This document shows, in pieces, positions 12,839-23,731 of a stretch of DNA of 64,000 bases. Under the pieces are notes generated by a model. It was not told the DNA's origin and ran no database searches. It saw only the letters and a list, made by a program, of their open reading frames with translations. The position numbers were made by a program, and so were the translations under genes. Location of the stretch: contig OZ020306.1 in NCBI GenBank assembly GCA_963971305.1, forward strand, positions 56,828,686 to 56,892,685, given 5' to 3'. The stretch's first letter is position 1; the number at the start of each line of letters is the position of its first letter. The stretch is from Arcuatula senhousia (taxonomy: Eukaryota; Mollusca; Bivalvia; Mytilida; Mytilidae).

Positions 12839-13098
12839 TTACATGCAGGCTTGGCACAGACTGTGACCATCAAGACATTTTGTATTCAACATCCAGTCAG
12901 TGCTATTCGTAAGGATAACCGCTTGTCTGGATTTAAGTAGTTCGCATGCTTTGGTATTAGAATTAAAGTTCATTCCAAGGCAATCGTCGGTACGCCCACA
13001 AAGAAATGCACATTGTATTTCCCTCGTAGTTGTTGTCCCCAAGATGTCCATGCTTCCATAAGTCTGATGTCGAGTACAATAGTAACCATCGAATGTAC
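12839..13098 (-). CDS. Gene A, last exon: PAN/Apple-like domain
   Basis: This is the last coding exon of the first FAMeT-PAN paralogue. On the minus strand it follows a TTTAG acceptor, starts in phase 1 (GT ACA TTC, giving T-F-D-G-Y-Y-C after the junction Gly) and ends at TAA (12839-12841), so it holds 2 nt plus 86 codons including the stop. Eight cysteines (YYC, CAFLC, DDC, KAC, TKC, SLC, QAC) and the phrase CGRTDDCLGMNFNS fit a PAN/Apple domain, an extracellular protein- or sugar-binding fold. Genes B and C have matching exons with the same start phase. The intron to the next exon upstream is only 645 bp and holds a retroelement tail. No AATAAA was seen just downstream. Exon structure is clear; the PAN assignment rests on cysteine pattern and family memory. 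Confidence 0.8.
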
Positions 13099-13444
13099 CT
13101 AAACAGAAAACAATATTTCAAAGGCATTAGGCATATATAGATAATGGTAGAGGTAAGTTTGGCGTCAACATTTCTGTTTTTAACCTGAAATTTCTTTTGA
13201 AATGCCCCTATCAAGTCAAGACCATGAGATATTCAATTTCTGTTCCTTGCTTATCTTTTTTTGATTGATTATTCTTGTTTGGTACGTCTGTAATTTACTT
13301 TTTTTTATTTTGTCAAAAACAAAGTATTCAGAATTTTGAATTATGTTGTTGGATTTATTGACATGTTATACATTGATATTTCGCTTCTTCGTTGTTGTTT
13401 TCAATCAAGAAATTTTATGCATCATGTGTTATAGACAAATGTGT

Positions 13445-13730
13445 GATTTAAATCTCTCAAAAGAGAGTGCAGATGTCGGTTTGACATAAGGTATTTGACA
13501 CACTGATTTGACAATTGGCAACGCAACAGTGTGGTATAGCAATCAGGAACTGCTAACACTTTCGGGCCACATGAGTTCACCTTCTTAACGTCTAGAATTC
13601 GCGTTGTTAATTAGTTTGTTTCCTTGTTTTACATATTGTCTGTTTTTGTTCTCGTTGGTATTTCCTGGTTTTGTCTCTGCCTTTTCGAACTTTTGACATT
13701 TAGATGCCCCTTTGGTACCTCTCTTTAAAT
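13445..13730 (+). repeat. RT-element 3' tail in gene A intron
   Basis: The tail begins with the coding remnant TCAAAAGAGAGTGCAGATGT. It continues with GCTATAGCA-type and GAGTTCACC phrases and ends GATGCCCCTTTGGTACC. It is antisense to gene A and stops about 15 bp from the splice donor of the FAMeT exon. Confidence 0.7.
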
Positions 13731-13743
13731 GTTCATCACTTAC

Positions 13744-14235
13744 CAGAATGTTTGAATTTCCATAACCCTTCGTCTCCAAAACCAGTCTTTAACCCTACAC
13801 CACGAATGTCATGAATGGGCAATATTGTATCTTTCCATTTTGCTGTTTCACCCGAGAAGCCGTTGTAAATAGAAAGAGTCCCATCGTTGGCCCAGCTAAT
13901 AATAAAATCTAGAAATTCATCACAATGAATCGATAGTTCTCCATAAAAGTCCCAATTGTTATCAAATACACCAGACTTTCTAAATTGGCCTGTGATTCCA
14001 ATAAATATTTCGTAGTATTCTGTTGACATGAGATCAGCTGCTACGGACAAAAGCACAAACCGAGCGTTACAGTTGTCGCCGTAACATCTTGAACTGACAT
14101 TAAAACTTTTGTTATCAAAGGAGATAAAGGGGTATTTCGTTATACTTGTATAATGTTTGTTTGTTTCGATTGAGTTATAATGGTCGTTGTTACCGTCATT
14201 TGGTGTCCATATCCACACTTCTTGGGCCTCGTTTT
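13744..14235 (-). CDS. Gene A, FAMeT-like domain exon
   Basis: The exon is 492 nt and symmetric phase 1, with acceptor TTTTTTTTCAG and donor G|GTAAGT. It encodes about 163 residues beginning ENEAQEVWIWTPNDG, with no stop or frameshift. Landmarks shared with genes B and C are WTPNDG, HYTSIT-YPFIS, YYEIFIG, CDEF, DGTLSIYNGFSGE, KTGFG-EGLWKFKHSG and two conserved cysteines. The YYEIFIG phrase, CDEF-x5-ISW and the C-terminal KTGFG-x4-WKF fit the Methyltransf_FA (farnesoic acid O-methyltransferase-like) family. In animals this is often a non-catalytic extracellular module, so the enzyme name should not be taken literally. No signal-peptide exon was recognised upstream, so this copy may be a broken gene or may use a diverged first exon. 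A retroelement tail ends about 15 bp from the splice donor. Confidence 0.85.
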
Positions 14236-14239
14236 CTGA

Positions 14240-15835
14240 AAAAAAACGAAAATAGAATGTAATTATTTACAGTTAAAAGAGTAGGGTGCTTGTAGACCTT
14301 TTTTGTTTAAACTTTTTATTTAACTAGTTGATAATTTATCTAAATGTAGCAATGATCAAAACGGTAAAGTTTCTTTCTTTTAAATTTTTTTAATTATGTA
14401 TAATATCCTAAAATTTTCTTGAAACATGTAAAATATATAATTAAATGTTTTAGGAAGTGTTAAAAATCGATTCACTAAAACTTTATAAGTTTTCAAAACC
14501 AAGTGAAGGACATTGTGTAAATGTTAAAACATAAACTTATTTTCTTTTGATTCCAGGTTAATGTTGATTTTATATTGCTCTCTCGTTTGTTAACCGAAAA
14601 TGTTATCCCGAATGATTATTGACATTATGTGCATTTTTAAAGAAGGGAACAACTGGCAGTTTCTAAATTATCTGACAAATTTCTACCGTGCTTAAAGTCA
14701 CACCATTTTTATATTTACAATTGACATAGAATAAACCAGTCCTTATACATTTTTTTTTCAAAAACACCCAGTTAAGATTTCAGATTATAACATTTTAAAA
14801 CGCAAAAATACAACATGACGGTAGAAGGACAAACAAATTAGTTACTGGCGAATCCCGTTTTTGTAACCCTGCTTTAAGGATTATGAACTTGATCATTTCA
14901 CTATTTGTTTTTACAATCCGTGCCTGACAAATGCGAAATCACAATCATAATGGCTTCTTTTTAATTCAGTGTATTGGTAAATTGACGATCAAAACGTTAA
15001 ACATGACAATAAAATCTCGCTTACTGTCAAAGCTTATTTGAGGGTAAAATGGTATTATTAATATGTATTTTGAAGATGAATTTGATACAAATACAATAAC
15101 TAAATTTTCCACCTCTTATTTTAAAGATTTGTTTTGCGAGTCATGTTTTATTATTATTTTTGTCATAACAAGCACGTGTTAGTTACCGTAGTTATTTATA
15201 CTCTCGAAAACTATGGGTTAAAAGTTTGACGTAAACACTATCCTTAAAAAGTAGGATCTTCGACCTGTTAAAGTACATAACACTACATAACAGTCAGAAA
15301 GATGGTGACAAAATATTAATTCCCCTGTATATATTTTATATGTTTGATTGAGATGAAATGCACATTTGTCTTTGTTTTAGATATGGATTCAATAATTGAA
15401 GGACGTAATTAGTTTCGTTTGAAACTGTAAGTATAAATTGCTAGATGTACCATAAGATTGCAAATTTTTTTACCAAAAATAATATCTTTATAAATCATGT
15501 TATTTTAAATTATGGATGCAATACATTCATAAAAGTATATTAGTTCATTGTATGCATTTTATTTGGTAAAAATGTTAATTCTTTTATTAAAATCAACACT
15601 TTTTATTTGGTCGATATTTAGGTCAAAATGGTGTTAGGAACCACCTTAACATAAGAAACGTGCTCTTTTACTGTTGCATATTTAATAAAACCAATGCAAA
15701 TTTGGTGTTATTAAAATTCCTTTTACATATTTTTTATCATATTTTATTTAAAAAGTGATTTTAATATACTTTTTGATGCCCATAGTTTATAAATAATATC
15801 AAAGGAATAACCAGAACTCTATTAACTTGACAAAC
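14240..15835. other. Upstream of gene A, no first exon found
   Basis: This is where a signal-peptide exon for gene A would be expected. I looked on the minus strand for ATG plus a hydrophobic run ending in a phase 1 GTAAG-type donor and found none here or up to gene B. Confidence 0.4.
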
Positions 15836-15840
15836 ATATT

Positions 15841-16228
15841 CACTCCTAGGAACACGCGAATCGATCCAGATAATTTTTACAAAACTCCGCAAAAGATTTC
15901 TCTTATTATCAACTGCATTGATTTAATACTTATGAAAGCAACTCGAATGAAATAACTTTTCTAAAAAAGAATTAAGGCTGCGCTCGCTCGAAATATAAAT
16001 TGTACGTTCGTCAAATTATTGAATTGTCAAACTCATGGAACTTAAGCATTTCCCCATTGACACTAATTGTAAATAAATTGTTAATTGATCCACTACGGCT
16101 TTCCATACGACATAAAACTAGGTTTATTAAAAATCCTTAACATGTTAGTAAAAATCTTTTAGACTCTATTAGCCTATAGAAAATGTTAGTAAAAATTACC
16201 TGGCTCGATACGCGTGTTCCTTGGAGTG
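15841..16228. mobile_element. MITE with 5-bp ATATT target duplication
   Basis: The ends CACTCC-AGGAACACGCG and CGCGTGTTCCTTGGAGTG are inverted repeats that extend to CGA-CCAG (about 27 bp, three mismatches). ATATT flanks both sides (15836-15840 and 16229-16233). The interior is AT-rich with no gene. Confidence 0.85.
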
Positions 16229-16439
16229 ATATTGTAATAAAAAAATAATGGTTAGTACGACGAATTACATACTTTGACAGATGAAGAACAATCCTGTGCT
16301 TTTATTGTTGTCAAAACTTTAGGTAAAGAAAATCAGAGAGTGTTGTTTTTTTTTTGTCACAAGCAAGTCTGAAACATTGCTAGGCTAATAAAAGGAGGCG
16401 ATTAGAATTTAACAAATCGAACAAACCTCACTTGATAAC

Positions 16440-16860
16440 CCTCCCCAAGGTTCTCTCTAGTAGAATTGAACTTTGATCGATTTGATTTTTATTGTGTGTT
16501 TAGTTTTTGTGCTTTGTCTATGAATATTGATAGGGGGTAGGTTGGGCCCAAAAAACTAGCCGTTTAACTCCGCCACATTCTATATATTCTATATATATAT
16601 ATTCTATCTTGAACAAAGCTTTCGTTTACAGTTTTGTTCCTTGTTTAAGAAGGTCTGTCTGTGACTATTTCAGAACTGGATTTGAATTAAATGCGTTTTA
16701 TTTAGACCTTGGGTCAATTACAGGACTGCGAGCAGAGCCTACTAGCCTCATTGAAGGCTGCTGGCAGTTGTCCATTGTGGTTGTTCGGAATTGCCGCTTG
16801 ATTGTGGACTGTGTTGTTTACACTAATTCCACATCTCATTATTTTGTATGTAAACATCTT
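16440..16860 (+). repeat. R250 repeat, copy 4, longest
   Basis: The unit runs from CTCCCCAAGGTTCTCTCTAG through GATAGGGGGTAGGTTGGGCC to the TTCCACATCTCATTATTTTG end. The internal frame is diverged but still open (LRAEPTSLIEGCWQLSIVVV). Confidence 0.7.
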
Positions 16861-17025
16861 ATTTACTGAAGAGCGCATATTCTTTTGTCTCGTTCTGACC
16901 ACAATCCTGACTGCATATGGTATGCTTTCGTTTGTCATCCGAACGTAAAATATGCTGTCATGATAAAATTTGATTTATCGTTCTTTGCATGTTTTTCTTG
17001 ATAGGTTAAGTAACATACGCTAGAC

Positions 17026-17492
17026 CCGGGGGGGGGTAACTTCCTATATAAAAGTGTACGTGGATGTGCCAAAAATATGGGCAGGTTTTTTGGAAAATTT
17101 ATATTAAAATGGGTATAGTTGTAAGTAAATTTTATATAAAAATGGATATGTTTTTTAATTTTCTTTTTAAAAAATGGTCTCATATAGATATGGGTCATAT
17201 TTTGTCAATTTTTATATAGATATGCCCCAAGAAACTGCATCAGCTATTGCTCATTCCTTATTATATTTTGAAACAACTAAGAGCTAATATATACATGTAT
17301 AAATATTTAATGAAATTAAGATAACTTAACAGTTTACTGAATATAAATATGGGTCATAGAAATTGTCGATTTTATGTAAATATGGGTCATGAAAATTGGA
17401 AATTTTATATGAATATGGGTATTTAATCAAAATCAAAAATGGCACATACCCACCGAAAAAAATTATCAAATTATCCCCCCCCCCTCCCCGGG
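17026..17492. mobile_element. G-tract MITE with 9-bp target duplication
   Basis: ACGCTAGAC occurs exactly at both edges (17017-17025 and 17493-17501). The element starts CCGGGGGGGGGTAA and ends CCCCCCCCCTCCCCGG. Inside, the phrase ATATGGGTCAT recurs at least three times. A 9-bp duplication is typical of Mutator-like elements, which is the best guess for the mobiliser. Confidence 0.88.
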
Positions 17493-17689
17493 ACGCTAGA
17501 CTTCGATACGTGGAGAGCAATGTTTGAAATACTGTCCCTTGTTTATAAGGTTATATTTGTTTTATCTATAATGAAATTAGAAAACTATCCATCATAAAAT
17601 GAATATAATCTTATTTTATATAATAAAAGGTACAATGTATTTCACTTTTTTAAAAACGTTTCAAATAAACATTTGCATAACAATTAAAT

Positions 17690-17850
17690 CTGTATATCAT
17701 ATAGAAGAATGTTGTTTTAGCATTTTTTGGTTAACTTAGTTTGTTTTCCGACCTAATCTCATTGGTGTTTAGTGGTTTTGTCTCTGCCCTTTCGGACTTT
17801 TGACACTCGGTTGCCCCATTGGTACCCCTCTGCTTCTTTCGATATACAAA
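17690..17850 (+). repeat. Solo RT-element tail
   Basis: The phrase GCCCTTTCGGACTTTTGACA, then CTCGGTTGCCCCATTGGTAC and CCCTCTGCTTCTTTCGAT, marks the 3' terminal part of the family without RT sequence. Confidence 0.75.
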
Positions 17851-18382
17851 GGCCGACTTTAGTCAAATTATTGCTATGCATGTAATTGTTCTAAGAATCC
17901 ATAACCCATATACCCCCCCCCCCAAAAAAAAAAAACCCAAAAAAAACAAAACATAAAGTACCACTAAAACATTGAAATGCTCAATTTGCAATAAGAGAAA
18001 AAAATATGTTAATTTGATTTCCGAGACGCATGTGCCTGCGACACGCGCATTTATGAGGTATTTTGTTGAAATTGGTTTAATAAACGGAAATGACTTAAAA
18101 TAAATAGCACAGTATGTATCCGTAGAGGAAATAATAAAAAAAAACAATCTCTATTGCCCCAGTGCACCAATATTTACAGAGAATATATAATAACTGTATT
18201 TCTGTCTAGTTGGTAAAGTATGTGTGCGCAGAAAACATGTTTTTGAAACCTGATTTCAAGGGAACATTGATTCTAATTCTATGTATTCAATACATACTTC
18301 TATACTCTAAAAATTGTATTAAATTAATGTACTGTTAAACGAAGAGCATCTGGAAAGGGTGAAGAATAAAATACCCAACCAG

Positions 18383-18866
18383 TTAAGGGGACACGTTACG
18401 TTAAAAACGACGTTATCGATAAACTTTACCTGTGAAATAGAAAAACGTCCATTTCCGATTTGAAACGCAACGTCAATTTTACTTGAATAGCGTTTAACTT
18501 TTACGCTATTGTTTATCTTTGATGTAAATTCTTGAAAAAAGATGGTCCATGACCTATTACAAAATATATATCGTTGTTTAGAGAAAGATTTGGACTTTCT
18601 TGTGTTAGTTTTTGGTTGAAATGTAATGAAAAAAAATTGTTTTAATCAGTGCAGAATAACAAAATTGGGAAAATATTGGATCTTTTCCCATTACTTCTAC
18701 ATAAATTTTCCGCCAAAAACGATAATTTCAAAGTGAAATTACTTGAAACATCGACCCATGACCCGCTATTTTAAATAAATATTTCAATGTGTCATGGTAT
18801 TGCCATTCATTATGCCAAATTGTGTTGAAAAGTAAGATGATCGACCAAAGTAACGTATCCCCTTAA
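18383..18866. mobile_element. TTAA-flanked MITE, 484 bp
   Basis: TTAA stands at both edges, and the ends GGGGACACGTTACGTT and AGTAACGTATCCCC are inverted repeats. The interior has paired phrases TGGTCCATGACCTATT and CGACCCATGACCCGCT. Ends and target fit piggyBac-type mobilisation. It is a different family from 9697-10249. Confidence 0.85.
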
Positions 18867-19924
18867 TGAATAAAAAAATTCTTATTGCGGTATACACATT
18901 CTTTTTACAGTGAATATTTGGTAAACAAGAGAGATTCTATAGTTCAGATTTCTAAATCACATCTTAACATTGATTTCATATATTATTCAACATCTTAAAA
19001 AATCATTTGAATTTCGCATTGATGTTTAAAAGAGTGTAGAATTAAACACAAGGGAATTTATTTCGATTCATTCCTCATTATGTTTGACCAAAAAATAACA
19101 TCCAAAGAGATAATTCAAAATTTATGAAAGCACTTTTTGACGTAAGAAAGACGAAAGAAAGAGTAAAGTATTTGCGTTACGTAATATTATCCGATATTCT
19201 CTATTTAAACCTTATCCTTTGAACGTTGTAAACTCGCGTAACTTGCATGACCTAATCTGAGATAAGTTTTTCCTTAAATTAATTAAAGGTAGTGACAAAA
19301 TAACCGAAAGTTGCGGATCAATACCAAATATCTGAGAGAAAGACAAAACACGTCAGTTGTAAATAGCGATGGTCCTGACTGGATACGAGCATTTTATTTA
19401 AAGGAACTGGAGGATTCTATGTTGTTTAACAAATGCTTTGTAAGACCCCATTGTTTCCAAAGAGAGTTCCTAGTTTAGAGAAGATTAAGGAAATTTGTTT
19501 GCATCGAAAATTATTGTCCAAATTTAAGATAATTTTCATGAAAAATACTTTGAAATCCTGCATATATATAGAAAACTAGTCCATGAGTGCTTTTCAACAA
19601 TAATGTTTATATTAAGAAGATGAAGGGAATTTCATCGCATATTATGTTAATGTTGAAATTTTAAAGTAATATTAAAGCAGTTTTTGGAAAAAAATTGCAA
19701 TGTAAAATTAATCCCTTAACTCTTGCATAATCATATAATAATTAAGAGCTTTCGCGCTTTTATGAAGACGAAAATTTTAACAATGTGCGTGTACCGGCTA
19801 GAAATTTGGCCGACGTTTGGAAGAAGTTTGATACCAATGGCCACTTATTAACTTTCGTGAACATAATTCCGATTTTTACCGAACGTATCAAAACAAACAA
19901 AAATGTATTTTGAAATACAAATAA

Positions 19925-19980
19925 CAACAAAGTTCCAGACAATAGATTTTGCTACGCCTGACGCCTGACGAAGTAAGAGC
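19925..19980 (+). repeat. TACGCCTGACG dispersed repeat, one of about nine
   Basis: The core GTTCCAGACAATA-ATTTTGCTACGCCTGACG recurs at about 4005, 21240, 21790, 22510, 23060, 37980, 44960 and 46045, in varying states of decay. The fuller copies continue with CGTTTCGTCTATTCAAGACT and CAGAGGCGCT. Confidence 0.7.
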
Positions 19981-20544
19981 ATGTAAAGCTCTGGGTTTAA
20001 TATAAGTTTATATTTCTTCTTTATTTGACAAGTAAAACCTTTCCGCTATTAAGAAATACTGACTACAAAGTGTTTAACATGTAAATATTAACAACACACA
20101 CGTACCTGCTTTCCTTTTATCGTGCTATATATTAACCGGGCCTATTTAATTCAAAACTCGATTAATTGACATATAAGATTCTCATTTGGGGGATTTCTAA
20201 ACCACTTATCTTGTTATTGGTATCATTTTAAAGGGGAACGGGATAAGGAAAAGCAAAACAGTTACAAAAGCCATAAGCAGAACATACCTTTTCAGACCAC
20301 GTTTGTTTACATCCATTTCCTAAAGAATTTTTAGATTGGCTTGCGCGGGCACTTTCGAGTGAGTTCAAACTTGGTTCGTATGCATCTAGTTTTCATAATA
20401 CAACTCGGGAAGCAAATTATTGTTAAAGATATTTTTTGTTAAATTCTGCAAATGTCCCACTGTTTTATGGACTTTTTGTAGCTTTCATAAAAGTTTTTAT
20501 TAACAATTTATATTTCAAAGCTTAAAAAGATTGTTAAAAATTTT

Positions 20545-21192
20545 ATAATTTTTTGATTATTATTACTTTAATATATAACTATTAGAATAAGTAATTATAC
20601 TGACGTAGAAATAATATGTGTTTTATCAAAGGGGGATGTTCTATAAATCGTTTTAAATGAACACTTGAAAAATACTCTTCGCTTTCATGTTGACGTCACA
20701 GTCTGATGTTCGAGATTTATTGTAGCCGACGCGCCTTTGTTTATCATTACTATTTCTTTAGATAATCTTTGCTCTGAAGTAGAATATTCCTTGGAGATTG
20801 TGCGCTTGCAAAGGAGTAATATATCCTTTAAGAGTGAGAGATTCTCTAAGTTTTGCCTTAAATCATCGTTGCAAGGAAGTAGAGCATTCCTTGGAGATAG
20901 AACTCTTGCAATGGGGAAGTATATTTTTTGGGGTCTTTTGTTAAAATCTTTGTTAAAATCTTTGATTTTTGCTCGGCGGGCTTGTTTGGCGGATATCTCT
21001 CAATTTTATGATGCCCGCCAATAATATTTTCTTCGTTTGTAAAAATGTTCGATTTATTTATTAGTTATGTAAATTGTTGAGAGTTTTATATGTCATAGTA
21101 TGTACATGTTTGTCATTGTTTTTACGTCAGCCAAAATTAATAAATATAAAATACTTCTTTTTTTTATTATTGCTCAGTCTACATGTAGTCGT
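20545..21192 (+). repeat. Long version of the 0.4-kb flanking repeat
   Basis: The ends (CTGACGTAGAAATAATA near 20600 and TGTCATAGTATGTACATG near 21090) recur at about 21490-21650, 22760-22920 and 27818-27980. This copy has about 370 extra bases in the middle. That middle holds a direct repeat of roughly 110 bp, with GAAGTAGA-CATTCCTTGGAGAT occurring twice in diverged form. The shorter copies look like internal deletion derivatives. Confidence 0.6.
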
Positions 21193-23731
21193 AATTGTGA
21201 AATTTTAATATATAACTATTGAAATACAAACGACAACAAAGTTCCAGACAATAAATTTTGCTACGCCTGACGCGCGTTTCGTCTATTCAAGACTAATCAG
21301 AGGCGCTCTACCAAAAATATTGAAAATGCCAAACACTTTATAATTATGAAGAGCATAGAACAGTGATACCAAAAATACCAAACTGGGGAACCAAATTATT
21401 ACTAAGATGATTAATCTATGTCTGGGGTAGGAAGAACCTTAGGGTTTTATCAATTTTGAAATTTTAACGGAATTTTAATGAGTAACTATGCTGACGTAGA
21501 AATAATATTTGTTTTATAAAAGGGGGATGTTCTACAATTCGTTTTAAATTAACACTTTACTCTTCGATTTCCCGTCACAGTTTGATATTAGATTTCGAGA
21601 TACCTATGTGGTGTTGTGGAGTTTTATATGTCATAGTATGTACATGTTTGTGATTGTTTTTACGTCAGCCAAAATTGATAAATATAAAATACTTCTTTTT
21701 TTATTATTGCTCAGTCTACATGTAGTCGTAATTGTGAAATTTTAATATAAAACTATTGAAATACAAACGACAACAAAGTTCCAGACAATAAAGTTTGCTA
21801 CGCTTGACGCGCGTTTCGTCTATACAAGACTCATCAGAGGCGCTATACCAAAAATATTGAAAATACCAAAGACTATGACGTTGCGCACGATGTTGGTGCT
21901 ATGCAGCGTTACATTGAAAATGACGTTCCGTATACCGAAAACGTCAATAAAGGATGTCAGATAAATACTTAAGACCCATGTTGAGATTGGTTAATCTATT
22001 AGATTAATTCTTAGTTTGTACTCATTGATATACCATTAATAAATATTTTTGAGATTTATGAAACATATTTAAATAAACACAAGCATGAAATTTCATTTGT
22101 ATTTTATTCTCACATATTACTATGATTACACGCTTCCAAAATTTCCATGTGCAAGTTTTCGTCCAGTGAAAATTTTCCATAGCGAGTCTCTAGTCCAATA
22201 CAGATATACCTAACTGATAGATATGGTATTAATGAAATGCGATTTTTTAACAATTTAAATTCCAATTTGTTCGGATTTGTTTTGTCGAAATACAAACACT
22301 CTATAATTTGTGTTCCCGCGTTTAAAGAATTACCCCAGTCATCAGTTGTCGCTAATTCTAACGTTTTAACCTCGGATAAACATTTTACTAGATAATAATC
22401 TTCACCCGGATCGTCCGTGAATACGGCTATAATAATGTTAGGTTGAATCAAGTCACTAATTTGATTGTGAAATTTTAATATATAACTATTGAAATACAAA
22501 CGACAACAAAGTTCCAGACAATAAATTTTGCTACGCCTGACGCGCGTTTCGTCTATTCAAGACTAATCAGAGGCGCTCTACCAAAAATATTGAAAATGCC
22601 AAACACTTTATAATTATGAAGAGCATAGAACAGTGATACCAAAAATACCAAACTGGGGAACCAAATTATTACTAAGATGATTAATCTATGTCTGGGGTAG
22701 GAAGAACCTTAGGGTTTTATCAATTTTGAAATTTTAACGGAATTTTAATGAGTAACTATGCTGACGTAGAAATAATATTTGTTTTATAAAAGGGGGATGT
22801 TCTACAATTCGTTTTAAATTAACACTTTACTCTTCGATTTCCCGTCACAGTTTGATATTAGATTTCGAGATACCTATGTGGTGTTGTGGAGTTTTATATG
22901 TCATAGTATGTACATGTTTGTCATTGTTTTTACGTCAGCCAAAATTGATAAATATAAAATACTTCTTTTTTTATTATTGCTCAGTCTACATGTAGTCGTA
23001 ATTGTGAAATTTTAATATATAACTATTGAAATACAAACGACAACAAAGTTCCAGACAATAAAGTTTGCTACGCTTGACGCGCGTTTCGTCTATACAAGAC
23101 TCATCAGAGGCGCTATACCAAAAATATTGAAAATACCAAAGACTATGACGTTGCGCACGATGTTGGTGCTATGCAGCGTTACATTGAAAATGACGTTCCG
23201 TATACCGAAAACGTCAATAAAGGATGTCAGATAAATACTTAAGACCCATGTTGAGATTGGTTAATCTATTAGATTAATTCTTAGTTTGTACTCATTGATA
23301 TACCATTAATAAATATTTTTGAGATTTATGAAACATATTTAAATAAACACAAGCATGAAATTTCATTTGTATTTTATTCTCACATATTACTATGATTACA
23401 CGCTTCCAAAATTTCCATGTGCAAGTTTTCGTCCAGTGAAAATTTTCCATAGCGAGTCTCTAGTCCAATACAGATATACCTAACTGATAGATATGGTATT
23501 AATGAAAAGCGATTTTTTAACAATTTAAATTCCAATTTGTTCGGATTTGTTTTGTCGAAATACAAACACTCTATGATTTGTGTTCCCGCGTTTAAAGAAT
23601 TACCCAGTCATCAGTTGTCGCTAATTCTAACGTTTTAACCTCGGATAAACATTTTACTAGATAATAATCTTCACCCGGATCGTCCGTGAATACGGCTATA
23701 ATAATGTTAGGTTGAATCAAGTCACTAAAAC
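21193..23731. repeat. 1270-bp tandem duplication, two units
   Basis: Positions 21193-22462 and 22463-23731 match base for base apart from a handful of changes. For example CGACAACAAA occurs at 21231 and 22501, and CGCTTCCAAA at 22131 and 23401, both 1270 apart. Visible differences include one lost C near 23603, TTTGTGATTG against TTTGTCATTG, and AAATGCG against AAAAGCG. Near-identity implies a recent event. Each unit contains two copies of the TACGCCTGACGCGCG dispersed repeat, the 0.4-kb flanking repeat and the 3' end of the transposase-like gene. Confidence 0.92.
22110..22466 (-). pseudogene. Duplicated 3' end of the transposase-like gene
   Basis: A second copy of the C-terminal coding end sits 1270 bp downstream of the first. 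It is open from DLIQPNIIIAVFTDDPGEDY through TTDDWGNSLNAGTQIIE to EACNHSNM-TGA. It keeps the base that the copy at about 23603 has lost, so the duplicate preserves the original frame better than the parent locus does. AATAAA on the coding strand directly follows the stop (22103-22108). At its upstream side it breaks off at about 22457-22465 into a dispersed repeat, so it lacks the rest of the gene. Confidence 0.75.

Noticed and set aside
17326..17520. Minus-strand frame with repeated DPYL phrases
   Set aside because: It is created by the repeated ATATGGGTCAT motifs inside the G-tract MITE.
18425..18455. First exon for gene A on the minus strand
   Set aside because: The short frame MDVFLFH ends in the wrong phase at a GTAAAG donor and lies inside a MITE.
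20277..20330. First exon for gene A on the minus strand
   Set aside because: ATG plus a GTATGT donor is present, but the peptide MDVNKRGLK is not a signal peptide and the phase is wrong.
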